A stretch of 64,000 nucleotides of DNA from Bryobacterales bacterium (GTDB lineage Bacteria > Acidobacteriota > Terriglobia > Bryobacterales > Bryobacteraceae), in assembly GCA_003166865.1 (NCBI GenBank), contig PMUP01000097.1, positions 132,266-196,265 of the forward strand, in the 5' to 3' direction. Of the stretch, positions 8,710 to 18,300 are shown piece after piece; within the stretch, counting starts at the first letter, position 1; each line of letters begins with the position of its first letter. Both the position numbers and the translations under genes were made by a program. The notes under the pieces are model-generated. The model worked only from the letters and a program-made list of their open reading frames with translations, did no database searches and was not told where the DNA came from.

Positions 8710-9576
8710 ATGCGAAAAGCTATTTTCGCGATCTTGCTGACTCGCCTGCTTCTCGCCCAGTCTCCGCAGTTCGAGGTGGCGTCCGTCAAGCCTTTCGCCC
8801 CCGGGCAGGGACAGGTCGCCGCCGGCCTTCACTTTGACGGTGCGCAGGTTCGGGCAGTCGGGCTGTCGCTCCGAGACTATCTGGCCACCGCCTACAGGTT
8901 CAAGGCGACGTTGATCTCCGGACCGGATTGGACGGCGACGGAGCGCTACGATATTTCGGCAACGCTTCCGGACGGCAGCACTAAGGCTCAGGTTCCGGAA
9001 ATGCTTCAGGCTCTTCTCGCCGACAGGTTCGAGGTGAAGCTGCACAAAGAGAAAAAGGAGCTTCCGATTTACGCGCTCGTGCTTGCCAAAGGCCCGCCGA
9101 AGCTGAAAGAGTTACCGCCCGATCCGAACGAAGATAAGGATAATGACGAGCCTGTGGGAATGGCCAATGTCGCGACCATCGTCGCTGTCGGCAACGGAGT
9201 GAGCGTGAACTATGCGCGCGGAGCGTCATTCTCGGTCGGCGACAACCGGATTGAAGTCAGGAAGCTGCCGCTGTGGGTGTTTTGCAGGAACCTGGAACGA
9301 TACTCCGATCGCCAGGTCGTCGACATGACCGGGCTAACCGGCTCCTACAATTTCGCGGTCGATGTCACTCCGGAGGATTATGTGGCCATGATGCTCCGTT
9401 CCGCGGTCATACGCGGCGCGAATCTCCCGCCGGAGGCCCAGAAGTTGCTGGACGCCAGTTCACCCTCTGCGCTGAGCGACGCCCTGCAGCAGGTGGGCCT
9501 GAAGCTGGAGGCGCGCAAAGCCCCGCTCGACATTCTTGTAATCGACAGCGCCCTGAAGACCCCGACAGCCAATTAG
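8710..9576 (+). CDS. TIGR03435-family soil-associated exported protein
   Basis: 288 residues. The signal peptide (MRKAIFAILLTRLLLAQ) runs into FEVASVKPF, the hallmark start of the TIGR03435 family, which occurs in large paralogous sets in Acidobacteriota and Planctomycetota. Other family features are LRDYLATAYRFK, MLQALLADRFEVKLH and a C-terminal LKLEARKAPLDILVIDSA. The family has no established function. It sits 46 bp after CRTAC1 copy B and 36 bp before the VWFA-related gene, so the three may be co-transcribed. Confidence 0.93.
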   Translation: MRKAIFAILLTRLLLAQSPQFEVASVKPFAPGQGQVAAGLHFDGAQVRAVGLSLRDYLATAYRFKATLISGPDWTATERYDISATLPDGSTKAQVPEMLQALLADRFEVKLHKEKKELPIYALVLAKGPPKLKELPPDPNEDKDNDEPVGMANVATIVAVGNGVSVNYARGASFSVGDNRIEVRKLPLWVFCRNLERYSDRQVVDMTGLTGSYNFAVDVTPEDYVAMMLRSAVIRGANLPPEAQKLLDASSPSALSDALQQVGLKLEARKAPLDILVIDSALKTPTAN

Positions 9577-9612
9577 GCGGGAGCTTGCTTTCTTTTCAGA
9601 TAGACTCTAGTC

Positions 9613-11400
9613 ATGCGTTTCCGCGCTCCTCTGCGACTGATACTGATCGTTTCCGCCTGTGCGGTTATGATCTGTCCGGCGCAGCAAACGCAGACCACCG
9701 CCGAGGTGACCCAGCGCGATACGCCGTTCACCTTCAGCACCGGGGTAAATCTGGTGCTGGTGCCGGTGGTGGTTCGCGACCGCGAGGGGCGGGCCATCGG
9801 CACGCTGAAAAAGGAAGACTTCCAGCTCTTCGACAAAGGCAAGCTTCAGGAAATATCGAAATTTTCCATTGAGAAGGCCGAGGCGCCGCCCACTCTGGCC
9901 GACACCTCGATCGAAACCGACGCTAACGGAAATCCCCAGGCAAAACCTGCCGGGACGGCCGCGCAACCCATCGCCGGGCATTTCATCATTTGGCTCTTTG
10001 ACGATATGCATCTGAGCTTCGGAGATCTGGCGCAAACGCGCGAAGCGGCGAAACGCGTACTGAAGGAGTCGTTCGCGCCTGGCACCCGCGCCGCCGTTTA
10101 CACGACGTCCGGCCACACTTCGCTCGACTTCACCGACGATCGGGATAAGCTGGACGCAGCCTTGGACCAGATCAAGCCGTGGCCGACGATACCCACCGAC
10201 GCAGCGGTGAAGCCTTGCCTGGATGTGAGCTACTTCCAGGCCGATCGAATCATCAACGCAAACGATCAGCAGGCACTTGTTGCAGCGCAGGCCGATTATC
10301 TCTCGTGCCCGGACGCCGTCGGCATTACGGCCGAGGCCAACGCGGTCGCGCGTCAGAACGGTCAGACACCCAACGTCCAGCCTTATATTGCCGAGCCGGT
10401 AAGAATGCTGGTGCTGAAAGAAGTCGAAATCGGCTTTCAGGATACGCGGAACACACTGCTGATTCTGAAGGGGCTGGTCCGGCGCATGTCGGCCATGCCC
10501 GGCACCCGCGCGATTGTTATGGTTTCGCCGGGATTCTATCTGGTCAGCGACCATCGAATCGACGAAATGGACGTGATCAATGCCGCCATTCGTAACAACG
10601 TCGTCATCAGTTCGCTGGACGCGCGCGGTCTCTACTCACTGACTCCCGGCGGCAATGCGGACACCCCGGCCGGCGTTATCGATCCGAATACAACCAACAT
10701 CAAAACGAACTACGAGCGCCAGACCGCTCTAGCCAATATGGACGTCCTGGAAGAATTCGCCGAGGACACTGGCGGCGCGTTCTTCCACGACAACAACGAT
10801 TTCGCCGCGGGCCTGAAGCTGGTTGCGACGCAGCCGGAATACATTTACGTCCTGGGGTTCGCGCCGCAGAACCTGAAGCTCGACGGCAGTTACCACAAGT
10901 TAAAGATCGTGCTGAAGAACGACGCCGGGCTGCAGATGCAGGCGCGCCGCGGATATTTCGAACGCAATCATCTGCAAGATCCTGCCGAGGAGGCGAAGGA
11001 AGAACTCAAGGAAGCGTTCTTCTCGCGCGATGAGATACGCGAGCTGCCGGTGGAGTTGAAGACGCAGTTCTTCAAGACCGGCGATCTCAAGGCCACGCTC
11101 TCCATTCTGGCGCGCATCGACGCCAAGCACCTGCGCTACAAGAAAGCCGACGGCCGCAACGACAATACGTTGACAGTGGTGGGAGGAGTGTTCGACCGGG
11201 ATGGAAAATATGTTGTCGGCACTCAAAAAGTCGTGGACTTGAAGTTCCGGGACCAGACGCTGGATGCGCTCCCCGAGGCTGGCATAACGGTGAAGACGAA
11301 TCTGGATGTGGCCAGCGGCAGCTATATCGTGAGGCTGGTGGTGAGAGATTCAGCAGGCAACGTGATGTCGGCGCTGAACGGTTCCGTCGTAATTCCGTAG
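9613..11400 (+). CDS. TIGR03436 VWFA-related acidobacterial protein
   Basis: 595 residues. A signal peptide (SACAVMICPAQQ region) precedes TGVNLVLVPVVVRDREG and LKKEDFQLFDKGK, the signature of the acidobacterial VWFA-related family. A von Willebrand A-like domain follows (IWLFDDMHLSFGDL; MVSPGFYL), then a C-terminal beta domain. The MIDAS-type Asp residues appear in FDDMHLSF. These proteins are exported and of unknown role; adhesion or protein-protein contact is the usual guess. It follows the TIGR03435 gene closely on the same strand. Confidence 0.92.
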   Translation: MRFRAPLRLILIVSACAVMICPAQQTQTTAEVTQRDTPFTFSTGVNLVLVPVVVRDREGRAIGTLKKEDFQLFDKGKLQEISKFSIEKAEAPPTLADTSIETDANGNPQAKPAGTAAQPIAGHFIIWLFDDMHLSFGDLAQTREAAKRVLKESFAPGTRAAVYTTSGHTSLDFTDDRDKLDAALDQIKPWPTIPTDAAVKPCLDVSYFQADRIINANDQQALVAAQADYLSCPDAVGITAEANAVARQNGQTPNVQPYIAEPVRMLVLKEVEIGFQDTRNTLLILKGLVRRMSAMPGTRAIVMVSPGFYLVSDHRIDEMDVINAAIRNNVVISSLDARGLYSLTPGGNADTPAGVIDPNTTNIKTNYERQTALANMDVLEEFAEDTGGAFFHDNNDFAAGLKLVATQPEYIYVLGFAPQNLKLDGSYHKLKIVLKNDAGLQMQARRGYFERNHLQDPAEEAKEELKEAFFSRDEIRELPVELKTQFFKTGDLKATLSILARIDAKHLRYKKADGRNDNTLTVVGGVFDRDGKYVVGTQKVVDLKFRDQTLDALPEAGITVKTNLDVASGSYIVRLVVRDSAGNVMSALNGSVVIP

Positions 11401-11423
11401 CGGCGCGACCGTCAAGTGAGGAA

Positions 11424-12503
11424 CTAAACTGTCGGTCCTTTGACAGCTTCTATCCGATCAGACGCCGCGGTAATCACGCTGTAAATGCGGGGTGCACGCC
11501 GGAAAATCAGCGGTGAGTGAAGCACAATACGCCATAAGTTCGGCTTCGAGACGCCGGCCGAGGCACACAAGCTTCGCAAGCGCTCAATAGCCAGCTCATT
11601 CCCATTCTGCATTAGTATTTGACAAACAATCCGCTCGGCATCACTAATCAACTTGCTTGCGGCGAGCTGAGTAACCCGCTCCAAGCAGCCGTTAGTAACA
11701 CGACAGAGCGGCACCTGCCTGCAAAAGTTGATTAAGAGGCGGCGACTGATGGCTGCTCTTTGCTTCGCCGGCAGGCGGCCTATCGCTCGATGAAGATCCG
11801 AAAGAGCCACGGGACTCACATAACAAATTACCTTCTTTAAGCACCGGACCATTGGATTCCGCGGCACAGACGCGAGCCAGAATGCTTCTTCTGCGGAATC
11901 CAGCCAACGGATATCGCGACGTGTGTTCAACACTTGCCTGATAAAGAGACGGCCGGTACGACGCCGGTGAATCTCAGGTATAGCGGAGCACAACGCGGAG
12001 ACAGTCTGGACTCCCCGCCTGCCGCTCGATCTCAAAGCGGCTTTAATAATCGAGCGAACCACACCAGGACCGGCGACTACAAACAATTTCCCCCCGGTTT
12101 CCTCCAGGGTAAATTTAAGAGCACGCCCAAATATTTGAGCCGTCTTCACTAGGGCTCGAATTGCAAACGGATATCTCGTGAATCGGCGCAGTAGCAGCTC
12201 GGTCTCGATATCGCCGGCGGCCCTGTTGGACATGCGATTCACAAAAGCGAGCACCTCATCCAGCGCGGAACTGACTTCGGCATTACAGAGCTGCTCGATC
12301 GCCTGATCATAGATTTGGCGCGCTCGCTCGCGTGTGATCCGCAACTCTTCTCCCGCATCCTTTAGGCCACATCCCCGGCGGCCGTCCCATCCCAGAACAC
12401 GCCGCACCAAGCGGCAATCCCGTGGGCTCGGAACACTGGACTCCAACAGGCGCGTAAGATCATCCTCCAAGGGCGTTCGAAGCGAGGTAATACTCCTGAG
12501 CAC
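11424..12503 (-). CDS. Sigma region 4-like helix-turn-helix protein
   Basis: 359 residues. Residues ~27-72 contain LKDAGEELRITRERARQIYD, closely matching the region 4.2 helix-turn-helix of sigma-70 factors (consensus LEEIG..FGVTRERVRQIE). There is no region 2, so it is unlikely to be a complete sigma factor. The remaining ~280 residues are helical and basic and are not recognised. It is a single gene, convergent with the VWFA-related gene (23 bp between stops). A DNA-binding regulator is likely. Alternative: a degenerate or split sigma-like protein of mobile origin. Confidence 0.65.
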   Translation of the reverse strand: MLRSITSLRTPLEDDLTRLLESSVPSPRDCRLVRRVLGWDGRRGCGLKDAGEELRITRERARQIYDQAIEQLCNAEVSSALDEVLAFVNRMSNRAAGDIETELLLRRFTRYPFAIRALVKTAQIFGRALKFTLEETGGKLFVVAGPGVVRSIIKAALRSSGRRGVQTVSALCSAIPEIHRRRTGRLFIRQVLNTRRDIRWLDSAEEAFWLASVPRNPMVRCLKKVICYVSPVALSDLHRAIGRLPAKQRAAISRRLLINFCRQVPLCRVTNGCLERVTQLAASKLISDAERIVCQILMQNGNELAIERLRSLCASAGVSKPNLWRIVLHSPLIFRRAPRIYSVITAASDRIEAVKGPTV

Positions 12504-12733
12504 GCCTCATCTTATGGGGGCTATCGGAAGGCGTCAATGGACTCGAGCGGATATTGGCGTTCATGACTCTTGATACCGTCCTCGATTGAGGAATTCGCCA
12601 CTTTTGCGACTCATAGTTCCATGGCTTTAAGCTCGGCATCACAAAAAGTGATAGCGACGATCTGCATTTCTCTATTGGTAGAGCCAGTTCGGCCGCTCGG
12701 GCGCACCCGCGTCCGCTAGATCCTGCGCCGCTC

Positions 12734-13918
12734 CTACTGCGCCGGTTCTATTCGCAGAAGGGCGCCGTCATCTTCGTCCGTCAGCAGGTAAAGGTACCCA
12801 TCCGGACCCTGCCGGACCTCGCGAATCCTCTGCCTTAACTCGCCCAGCAGTGATTCGCGCCGTAGCTCCTGGGTACTCTCATTGAACACGATGCGCTCCA
12901 GATGACCGGTGCCGGGGATCTCGCCAGTGCGCATCGAACCAACAAAGACGTTGCTCTTCCACTTAGGAAAACGGTCGCCGGTATAAACGGTCATTCCAGC
13001 AACCGCGATGGAGGGTATCCACACTACCAGAGGATTCTCCATGCCTTCCCGCGTCGGGCTCTCCGAAATACGCGGGCCCGCGTAATCCCGCCCGAAGCTG
13101 ACAACGGGCCAACCGTAGTTACGGCCGGGGAGAATGATGTTGATCTTATCGCCACCGTTCGGCCCATTTTCGTGGTTCCACAACGCGCCGGTCTCCGGAT
13201 GAACGATGAGACCCAATGAATTGCGGTGCCCCAGCGTGTAGATCTCGGGCCTGTAACCGGCACGGCCAACGAACGGATTATCGGGCGGCGCCGAGCCATC
13301 ATCGCGCACGCGGAGAATCTTGCCCCTCAGGCTGCTTGGCTCTTGCGCGACCCATCCCACATTCCCGCCGGTCGCCATGTAAAGCATCCCGTCGCGCCCA
13401 AACGCGATGCGCCCGCTGAGTCCTCCGGTGCCCTCATACGCGTCGGTGACCACAATGTCGCGCACATCCGTGAGAATGCCGCCTTCCAGCTTTCCGCGAG
13501 CAACCGTTGGTGCGCCTTTGTCGTTTTCCATCGGCTTGTCGTAGGTGAAGTAGACCAAATGATTCTCGGCGAACTTGGGATGCAACGCGATGTCCATCAG
13601 GCCGCCGTTTCCCTTGGTTCTCGCCTCCGGCACACCGCCGATCGGTTTCGGGTCCAGCACTCCCTCGCGCACCACGCGAATCCGGCCCGGCCGCTCGGTG
13701 ACGAGCATGCTGCCATCCGGAAGAAATACCAGGCTCCAGGGATGCACAAGTCCTTTGGTGACGACTGTGACTCGAATCTTATGCTGCTCCGCTGTATCAA
13801 CCACGAACGGACCGGCGCCCAAGGGAGGCACCGGGACGCCGATGGGCTGCTGCTGGGCTGTGGCCGGGTAGAGCGCGGCGAACAACATCGGTATCGCGAA
13901 CCAAGAGGCGGCGCTCAT
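12734..13918 (-). CDS. PQQ-dependent soluble sugar dehydrogenase (YliI/GSDH family)
   Basis: 394 residues. After a signal peptide come the six-bladed propeller motifs of the glucose/sorbosone dehydrogenase family: VTKGLVHPWSLVFLPDGSML, GLMDIALHPKF, RIAFGRDGMLYMATGGN, YTLGHRNSLGLIVHPETG, LWNHENGPNGGDKIN and PGRNYGWPV. The family oxidises aldoses or other sugars in the periplasm using PQQ. Its ATG lies 2 bp after the stop of the HbpS-like gene, so they form an operon with that gene first. The substrate is not predictable. Confidence 0.9.
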   Translation of the reverse strand: MSAASWFAIPMLFAALYPATAQQQPIGVPVPPLGAGPFVVDTAEQHKIRVTVVTKGLVHPWSLVFLPDGSMLVTERPGRIRVVREGVLDPKPIGGVPEARTKGNGGLMDIALHPKFAENHLVYFTYDKPMENDKGAPTVARGKLEGGILTDVRDIVVTDAYEGTGGLSGRIAFGRDGMLYMATGGNVGWVAQEPSSLRGKILRVRDDGSAPPDNPFVGRAGYRPEIYTLGHRNSLGLIVHPETGALWNHENGPNGGDKINIILPGRNYGWPVVSFGRDYAGPRISESPTREGMENPLVVWIPSIAVAGMTVYTGDRFPKWKSNVFVGSMRTGEIPGTGHLERIVFNESTQELRRESLLGELRQRIREVRQGPDGYLYLLTDEDDGALLRIEPAQ

Positions 13919-13920
13919 AT

Positions 13921-14466
13921 CTACCGTGCCGTCGCGGTCGCTTGTTTCTTAAACACCGCGTCGATCGCCGCCTGCGCGCATTTCTCGCCGTCGGCACCGG
14001 ATACGCCCATGGCCCCTACGACTTGGCCATCGACCACGATGGGAAGCGCACCCGGTTGTGGGAAGTCGTGCATGAAGGTCGGCGCCAAATTTTCACCGCT
14101 CCGCACCATCTTGTTAGTCTCTGAGGTCGGGCGCCGCCAGCGCAAGGCCGACTTGGCCTTCAACAACGCAGTGTCGATCGCGTTCATCGGCGCGCCTTCC
14201 ATGGCGTGGGATTCGATGAGATTACCGCCCCAATCCAAAATCGCCATTGCCACGATTTGTTTGTTCTGCTCGGCCCAAGCGGTACAGGCGTCCGCCAAGG
14301 CGCGCGCGCCCGCACTCGATATGACCTTGATATCCCTCGTGGCTTGAATCACCGGTGTCGCTGGCATCGCCGGCTCTGAGCGCGTCTGCTCCTGAGCGTT
14401 CAAGTGCACGAGTAACGACAGCGTCAGTCCAATGATCGTTCCAGAAATGGCAAACTTTTTCTTCAC
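13921..14466 (-). CDS. Exported HbpS/GlcG-family (DUF336) protein
   Basis: 181 residues from GTG 14466, which is preceded by GGGGAGG at a good distance; upstream in-frame starts have no such site. A signal peptide (KKKFAISGTIIGLTLSLLVH) leads into the DUF336 fold: ARALADACTAWAEQNKQIV, AILDWGGNLIESHAMEGAP and GALPIVVDGQVVGAMGVSG. Members bind haem or small molecules; GlcG-like copies accompany oxidoreductases. Here it is the first gene of an operon with the PQQ sugar dehydrogenase. Partnership with that enzyme is inference. Confidence 0.85.
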   Translation of the reverse strand: MKKKFAISGTIIGLTLSLLVHLNAQEQTRSEPAMPATPVIQATRDIKVISSAGARALADACTAWAEQNKQIVAMAILDWGGNLIESHAMEGAPMNAIDTALLKAKSALRWRRPTSETNKMVRSGENLAPTFMHDFPQPGALPIVVDGQVVGAMGVSGADGEKCAQAAIDAVFKKQATATAR

Positions 14467-14626
14467 GTCGATCCTCCCCACACCACGCACGCACTGCCCC
14501 ATCGAGTTTATCGCAGCGACATAGAGTTTTCCTCCCCGACGGGGGTCCGTCTCCCGGCGGCCAACGCGGTGCTTATGGGCGTAAGATAAACAGGTGTCGT
14601 CAATCCGCCTGATGAAAGGAAACGTT

Positions 14627-15328
14627 ATGCGTCTCGTCCGCGCTTCTTCACTCGCCTTTTCACTTTGTGCAATCGTTGCCCCGGCGCTCCATGCGCAAGG
14701 CGACGCTTCCCGTGTTGTTCCAAGCGGCGGTATTTCCGTCCCGCAGTGGGCCGGCAAGATCGACGCCGGCGAAGAGCGCGCGGGCCGAAGCTTGAACGAT
14801 GCGAAACTCGCGAAAGATGGCGACACATTCCGCGTAACCACGGGTCCTGCCGTGGCCTATTGGAATCCAGCCAACAAGGCGACGGGCGACTACACGGTGA
14901 AAGCCACCTTTACCGAGCCAAAGTACATGAACCTGAACAACCACCCACATCCGTACGGCATTTTCATTGGTGGCAACGAAATGGGATCGGCCAGTCAGAG
15001 TTATCTTTACTGCGCGGCATACGGCAACGGAAGATTCATCGTGCGCGGCTTCGGCCCCGGTCCTTTCCAGATGAACGGCTTCCAAGGGGACGCGAACGCC
15101 GCGGTGCACCAGGCTGCCGGCGTAGGACAACCCGTGACTCAGGAGATCGCCCTTTCCGTGAAGGGCGACCGCGTGGCGTGCTCCATCAACGGAACTGTCG
15201 TTGCCAGTTACAACAAGACTGAGTTAGTCACGGAAGGAAAGCTCAAGTCCACCGATGGCGTCTATGGCCTTCGTTTCGCCCACAACACGGAAGTCAACGT
15301 CACGGGATTCGGCGTGTCGAAGAACTGA
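14627..15328 (+). CDS. Secreted DUF1080/LamG-like beta-sandwich protein
   Basis: 233 residues from ATG 14627, which has GAAAGGA about 6 nt upstream. A signal peptide (MRLVRASSLAFSLCAIVAPA) precedes a single jelly-roll-type domain: PAVAYWNPANKATGDYTVKA, YGIFIGGNEMG and GVYGLRFAHNTEVNVTGFGV. The pattern resembles DUF1080/concanavalin-like domains that bind or cleave glycans, but I see no clear catalytic residues. It diverges from the HbpS-PQQ dehydrogenase operon and converges on the TonB receptor at 15360. Confidence 0.7.
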   Translation: MRLVRASSLAFSLCAIVAPALHAQGDASRVVPSGGISVPQWAGKIDAGEERAGRSLNDAKLAKDGDTFRVTTGPAVAYWNPANKATGDYTVKATFTEPKYMNLNNHPHPYGIFIGGNEMGSASQSYLYCAAYGNGRFIVRGFGPGPFQMNGFQGDANAAVHQAAGVGQPVTQEIALSVKGDRVACSINGTVVASYNKTELVTEGKLKSTDGVYGLRFAHNTEVNVTGFGVSKN

Positions 15329-15359
15329 AAATGTCGAACTAAAACGCATCCGCGGCCCG

Positions 15360-18300
15360 TCAGAAAGTGATGCGAGCGGTCAACTGGATTTGCCGCGGCC
15401 CAGCTCCTTCGGCCGATTGCAGAGCCGTGATCGTCCCGAATGCGGCAACCCCCACCGTTAGGGTGGAAGGCGTCGCGAAATTCGGATGGTTGAACAAATT
15501 GGCGACTTGCACTCCCACTTGAGCGCGAACGGACTCCTTGATCGGGATGCTCTTAATGAGAGACATGGATACCGCCTCAGTGCCTGGTCCCACCACATCG
15601 CCCGCCTCTGAGTCTCCGAAGCGGCCGATGGCGTTAGCCGGGGTTGTGAAAGCAGCCGGATTGATCCATTGGGCCAGCGATTGCCCCGCGTACGGACTGA
15701 CTCCGGGGACCGTGTCCGCCCGGCCTCCGGTAGAGTTGAAAATGTTGAAGCCGCAACCACAGGGATCGTTGAGCTGAGAGACCGTCATGAACGGACCGGT
15801 TTGAAACAGCAGCACGCCGGCGAGTTCCCAACCACCGACCACCCGGTCGACAAATCCGTTGCCGCTGTTCAGCAACATCTTTCCCCTACCGAACGGCAAG
15901 TCGTAAAGAAACGTGGTGAGAAAGCGATTGCGTCGTGAGTAATTGACATTCCCGTAGTCGATACCCGGCTGGGCGGGATTGGAAAGCACCCCGCCATACT
16001 CTCCGGCGAAACCGCCCGCCGGGGTGCCGGGGTTCCCGCCCTGATTGGACAGATTCCGCGTATAGATATAGCTGCTTTGCAGCTGCAACCCAAACGACAG
16101 CCGCTTTTTCACGGATATCGTACCTGCATTGTAGTTGCCGAAGCCTTCGTTGTCGTTGTAGTAGATCTCCGACCACAGGGGGTACGGGAAAGCCGATGTC
16201 GGCAGATTACCAAATCCAATCTTGTTCGGACCAGGCTGATCGATATTCATACCCGTTCCAAGATCCGAGGAGTGGTTCCCGTCATAGGACAGCCGCAGAC
16301 CGAAGCCCGCGCCCAGATCCCGCTCGAGGGTGAGATTCCATTCCTGAACGAAGGGGTCCTTGTAGTGCAGAGCGGTCGCCTGGAAGTAGGCTTGCGATCC
16401 GGGTTGCGCGATGTTGGAGGGCCAAGAGTAAGGCAATTGGAAGGTCGGAACGCCGCTGCCGCCGATCGAATTGGGAAAGGTCCCCACATCGCTCGCCGTC
16501 GTGCCCCAGGCGCTGAGTGCCGCTGTACCCCCCAAAGCCTCGATGTATCTTCCGTAACCTCCGCGCAGAACCGTCTTCTCGTTTCCGAACATGCGCCATG
16601 CGAATCCAAAGCGCGGCGCGAAATCCGTCTTTGTGGAATATCGCAGCGCCGAGGGGTCACCAATCGACTGGGCAGTGACGATCGGCGTGGGAGCGATCGA
16701 TTGCACAAAGCCCTGATCGAGAAACCCCAAGGTGCCCTGACCCGGGACGATCACCGCTCCGTGCACGCTCTGGCCGTTCACGACGCTGGTGTAATTGAGA
16801 TCGATATTGGACACGTTGTTGTACTTGTCGCGGAACGTCGGATGGTACTCATAGCGCAGTCCGTAGTTGAGCGTCAGGTTTTTGGAAAGCTTGTAGTCGT
16901 CCTGCGCGAAAACAGCGTAATGTTGCGCCATTGCGAAAGTGCAGCACGCCAGATTGGTGGCGATGGTGCTGCTGTCCGGGTAACCCAGGAGAAAGGAAGC
17001 AATCGGAGTAGCGTTGCCGGGACCGAGCAGTGAACTCATCACCGATCCGTTGAAGGCATAACTACCTTCCAGATCGTTATAAAAATCGGCGTTGTAATAG
17101 GCGTGGAGACGCCGGTAATCGGCGCCGAACTTGATGGTATGCTTTCCTTTGGTCCACGTCAGTGTCTCCAGTAGCTGTTTGGTGCCCTGGTTGGAGTTCT
17201 CATTCTGAAGTCCGAGCGGTGAAAACCCGGCGATGATGAATTGTGGAACGATGTCCGCCCCTGCTGGTGGAGCTTGCGGCAGACCTGTCAGACCCAGCAA
17301 ATTGGCGGACTCCTGCGCAGTGACACCGAAAGTGTTTGCCACGTGGCTTACGCTGAATCCCCCGCGTAATTCGTTCACGATGGTTGGGCTGATGGTGTAG
17401 TTCCATGCGATAGTCATTGCTTGATCCAGCTCGGGCTGGGAATTCTCGCCTACTGTAGGAAAAGAGGGAGCGCCCGGGTTCGCATACGCGGGCGCCTCAG
17501 GCACCGCGGTTACCCGCCGATTCTTATACGTGTATCGGGCAAAGACGAGGTTTTTCGAACCGATCATTTGATCCACGCGGGCATCGCCCTGAGCGCTGTT
17601 AATCGGTATGGCGAAGCTCGCCAGATAATTATTCGCGATCGCACCCGGCGGGCCGTAGTTTGGCAATGGGTAAAAGGTGCTCAGCACTCTTTGCGAATAA
17701 GGCGAAAGCATGGTCGCCGGGATGATGTTCCCCGGGTAACCAGTCAACTGGTTGGTCGCGCCTCCGTTGGCGGCAGACAGATAGGCGGACAAATCACCGT
17801 CGCGCATGGCCACCGTGGGAACGCTCTCGATTGCGGTCTGAGTCTTGGGCAGCCGCAAAGCTTCAAAGCTTCCGAAGAAGAACGTCTTGTCATGTCCGTT
17901 ATACAGTTTTGGAATCACCACCGGCCCGCCCATATAGATGCCGAAATTGTTCATCTTCACTTCGTTAACCTGATGGCTGAAGAAGTCGGCGGCGTTGGTG
18001 TAGCTGTTCTGAAAGTTTTCAAAGACCCCTCCGTGAAGGTGATTGGAACCCGCCTTTGAGATGGTGGTGATGTCGGCGACTCCTCCAAATTCAGCCGGAT
18101 TGATGGTCTCGCCGATGCGGATCTCCTCAATCGCGTTGAACGACGGGAACATTTCGGAAATGGCTCCAACGGAGTTAGTAGTAATGGCTGAACCGGTTCC
18201 CATGGAGCTGATTCCGTCGATGCTCATGGAAAGCTGGCTCGGCAAAGTGCCGGCGACAGAGATGTTCCCATTGGCATCTGTTTGCACCCCCGACTGCGCG

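Noticed and set aside
13226-14347. 373-codon plus-strand frame opposite the PQQ dehydrogenase and HbpS-like genes
   Set aside because: Spans two real genes on the other strand and shows no domain.
16077-17033. 318-codon plus-strand frame inside the TonB receptor
   Set aside because: Antisense shadow of a receptor with full-length family agreement.
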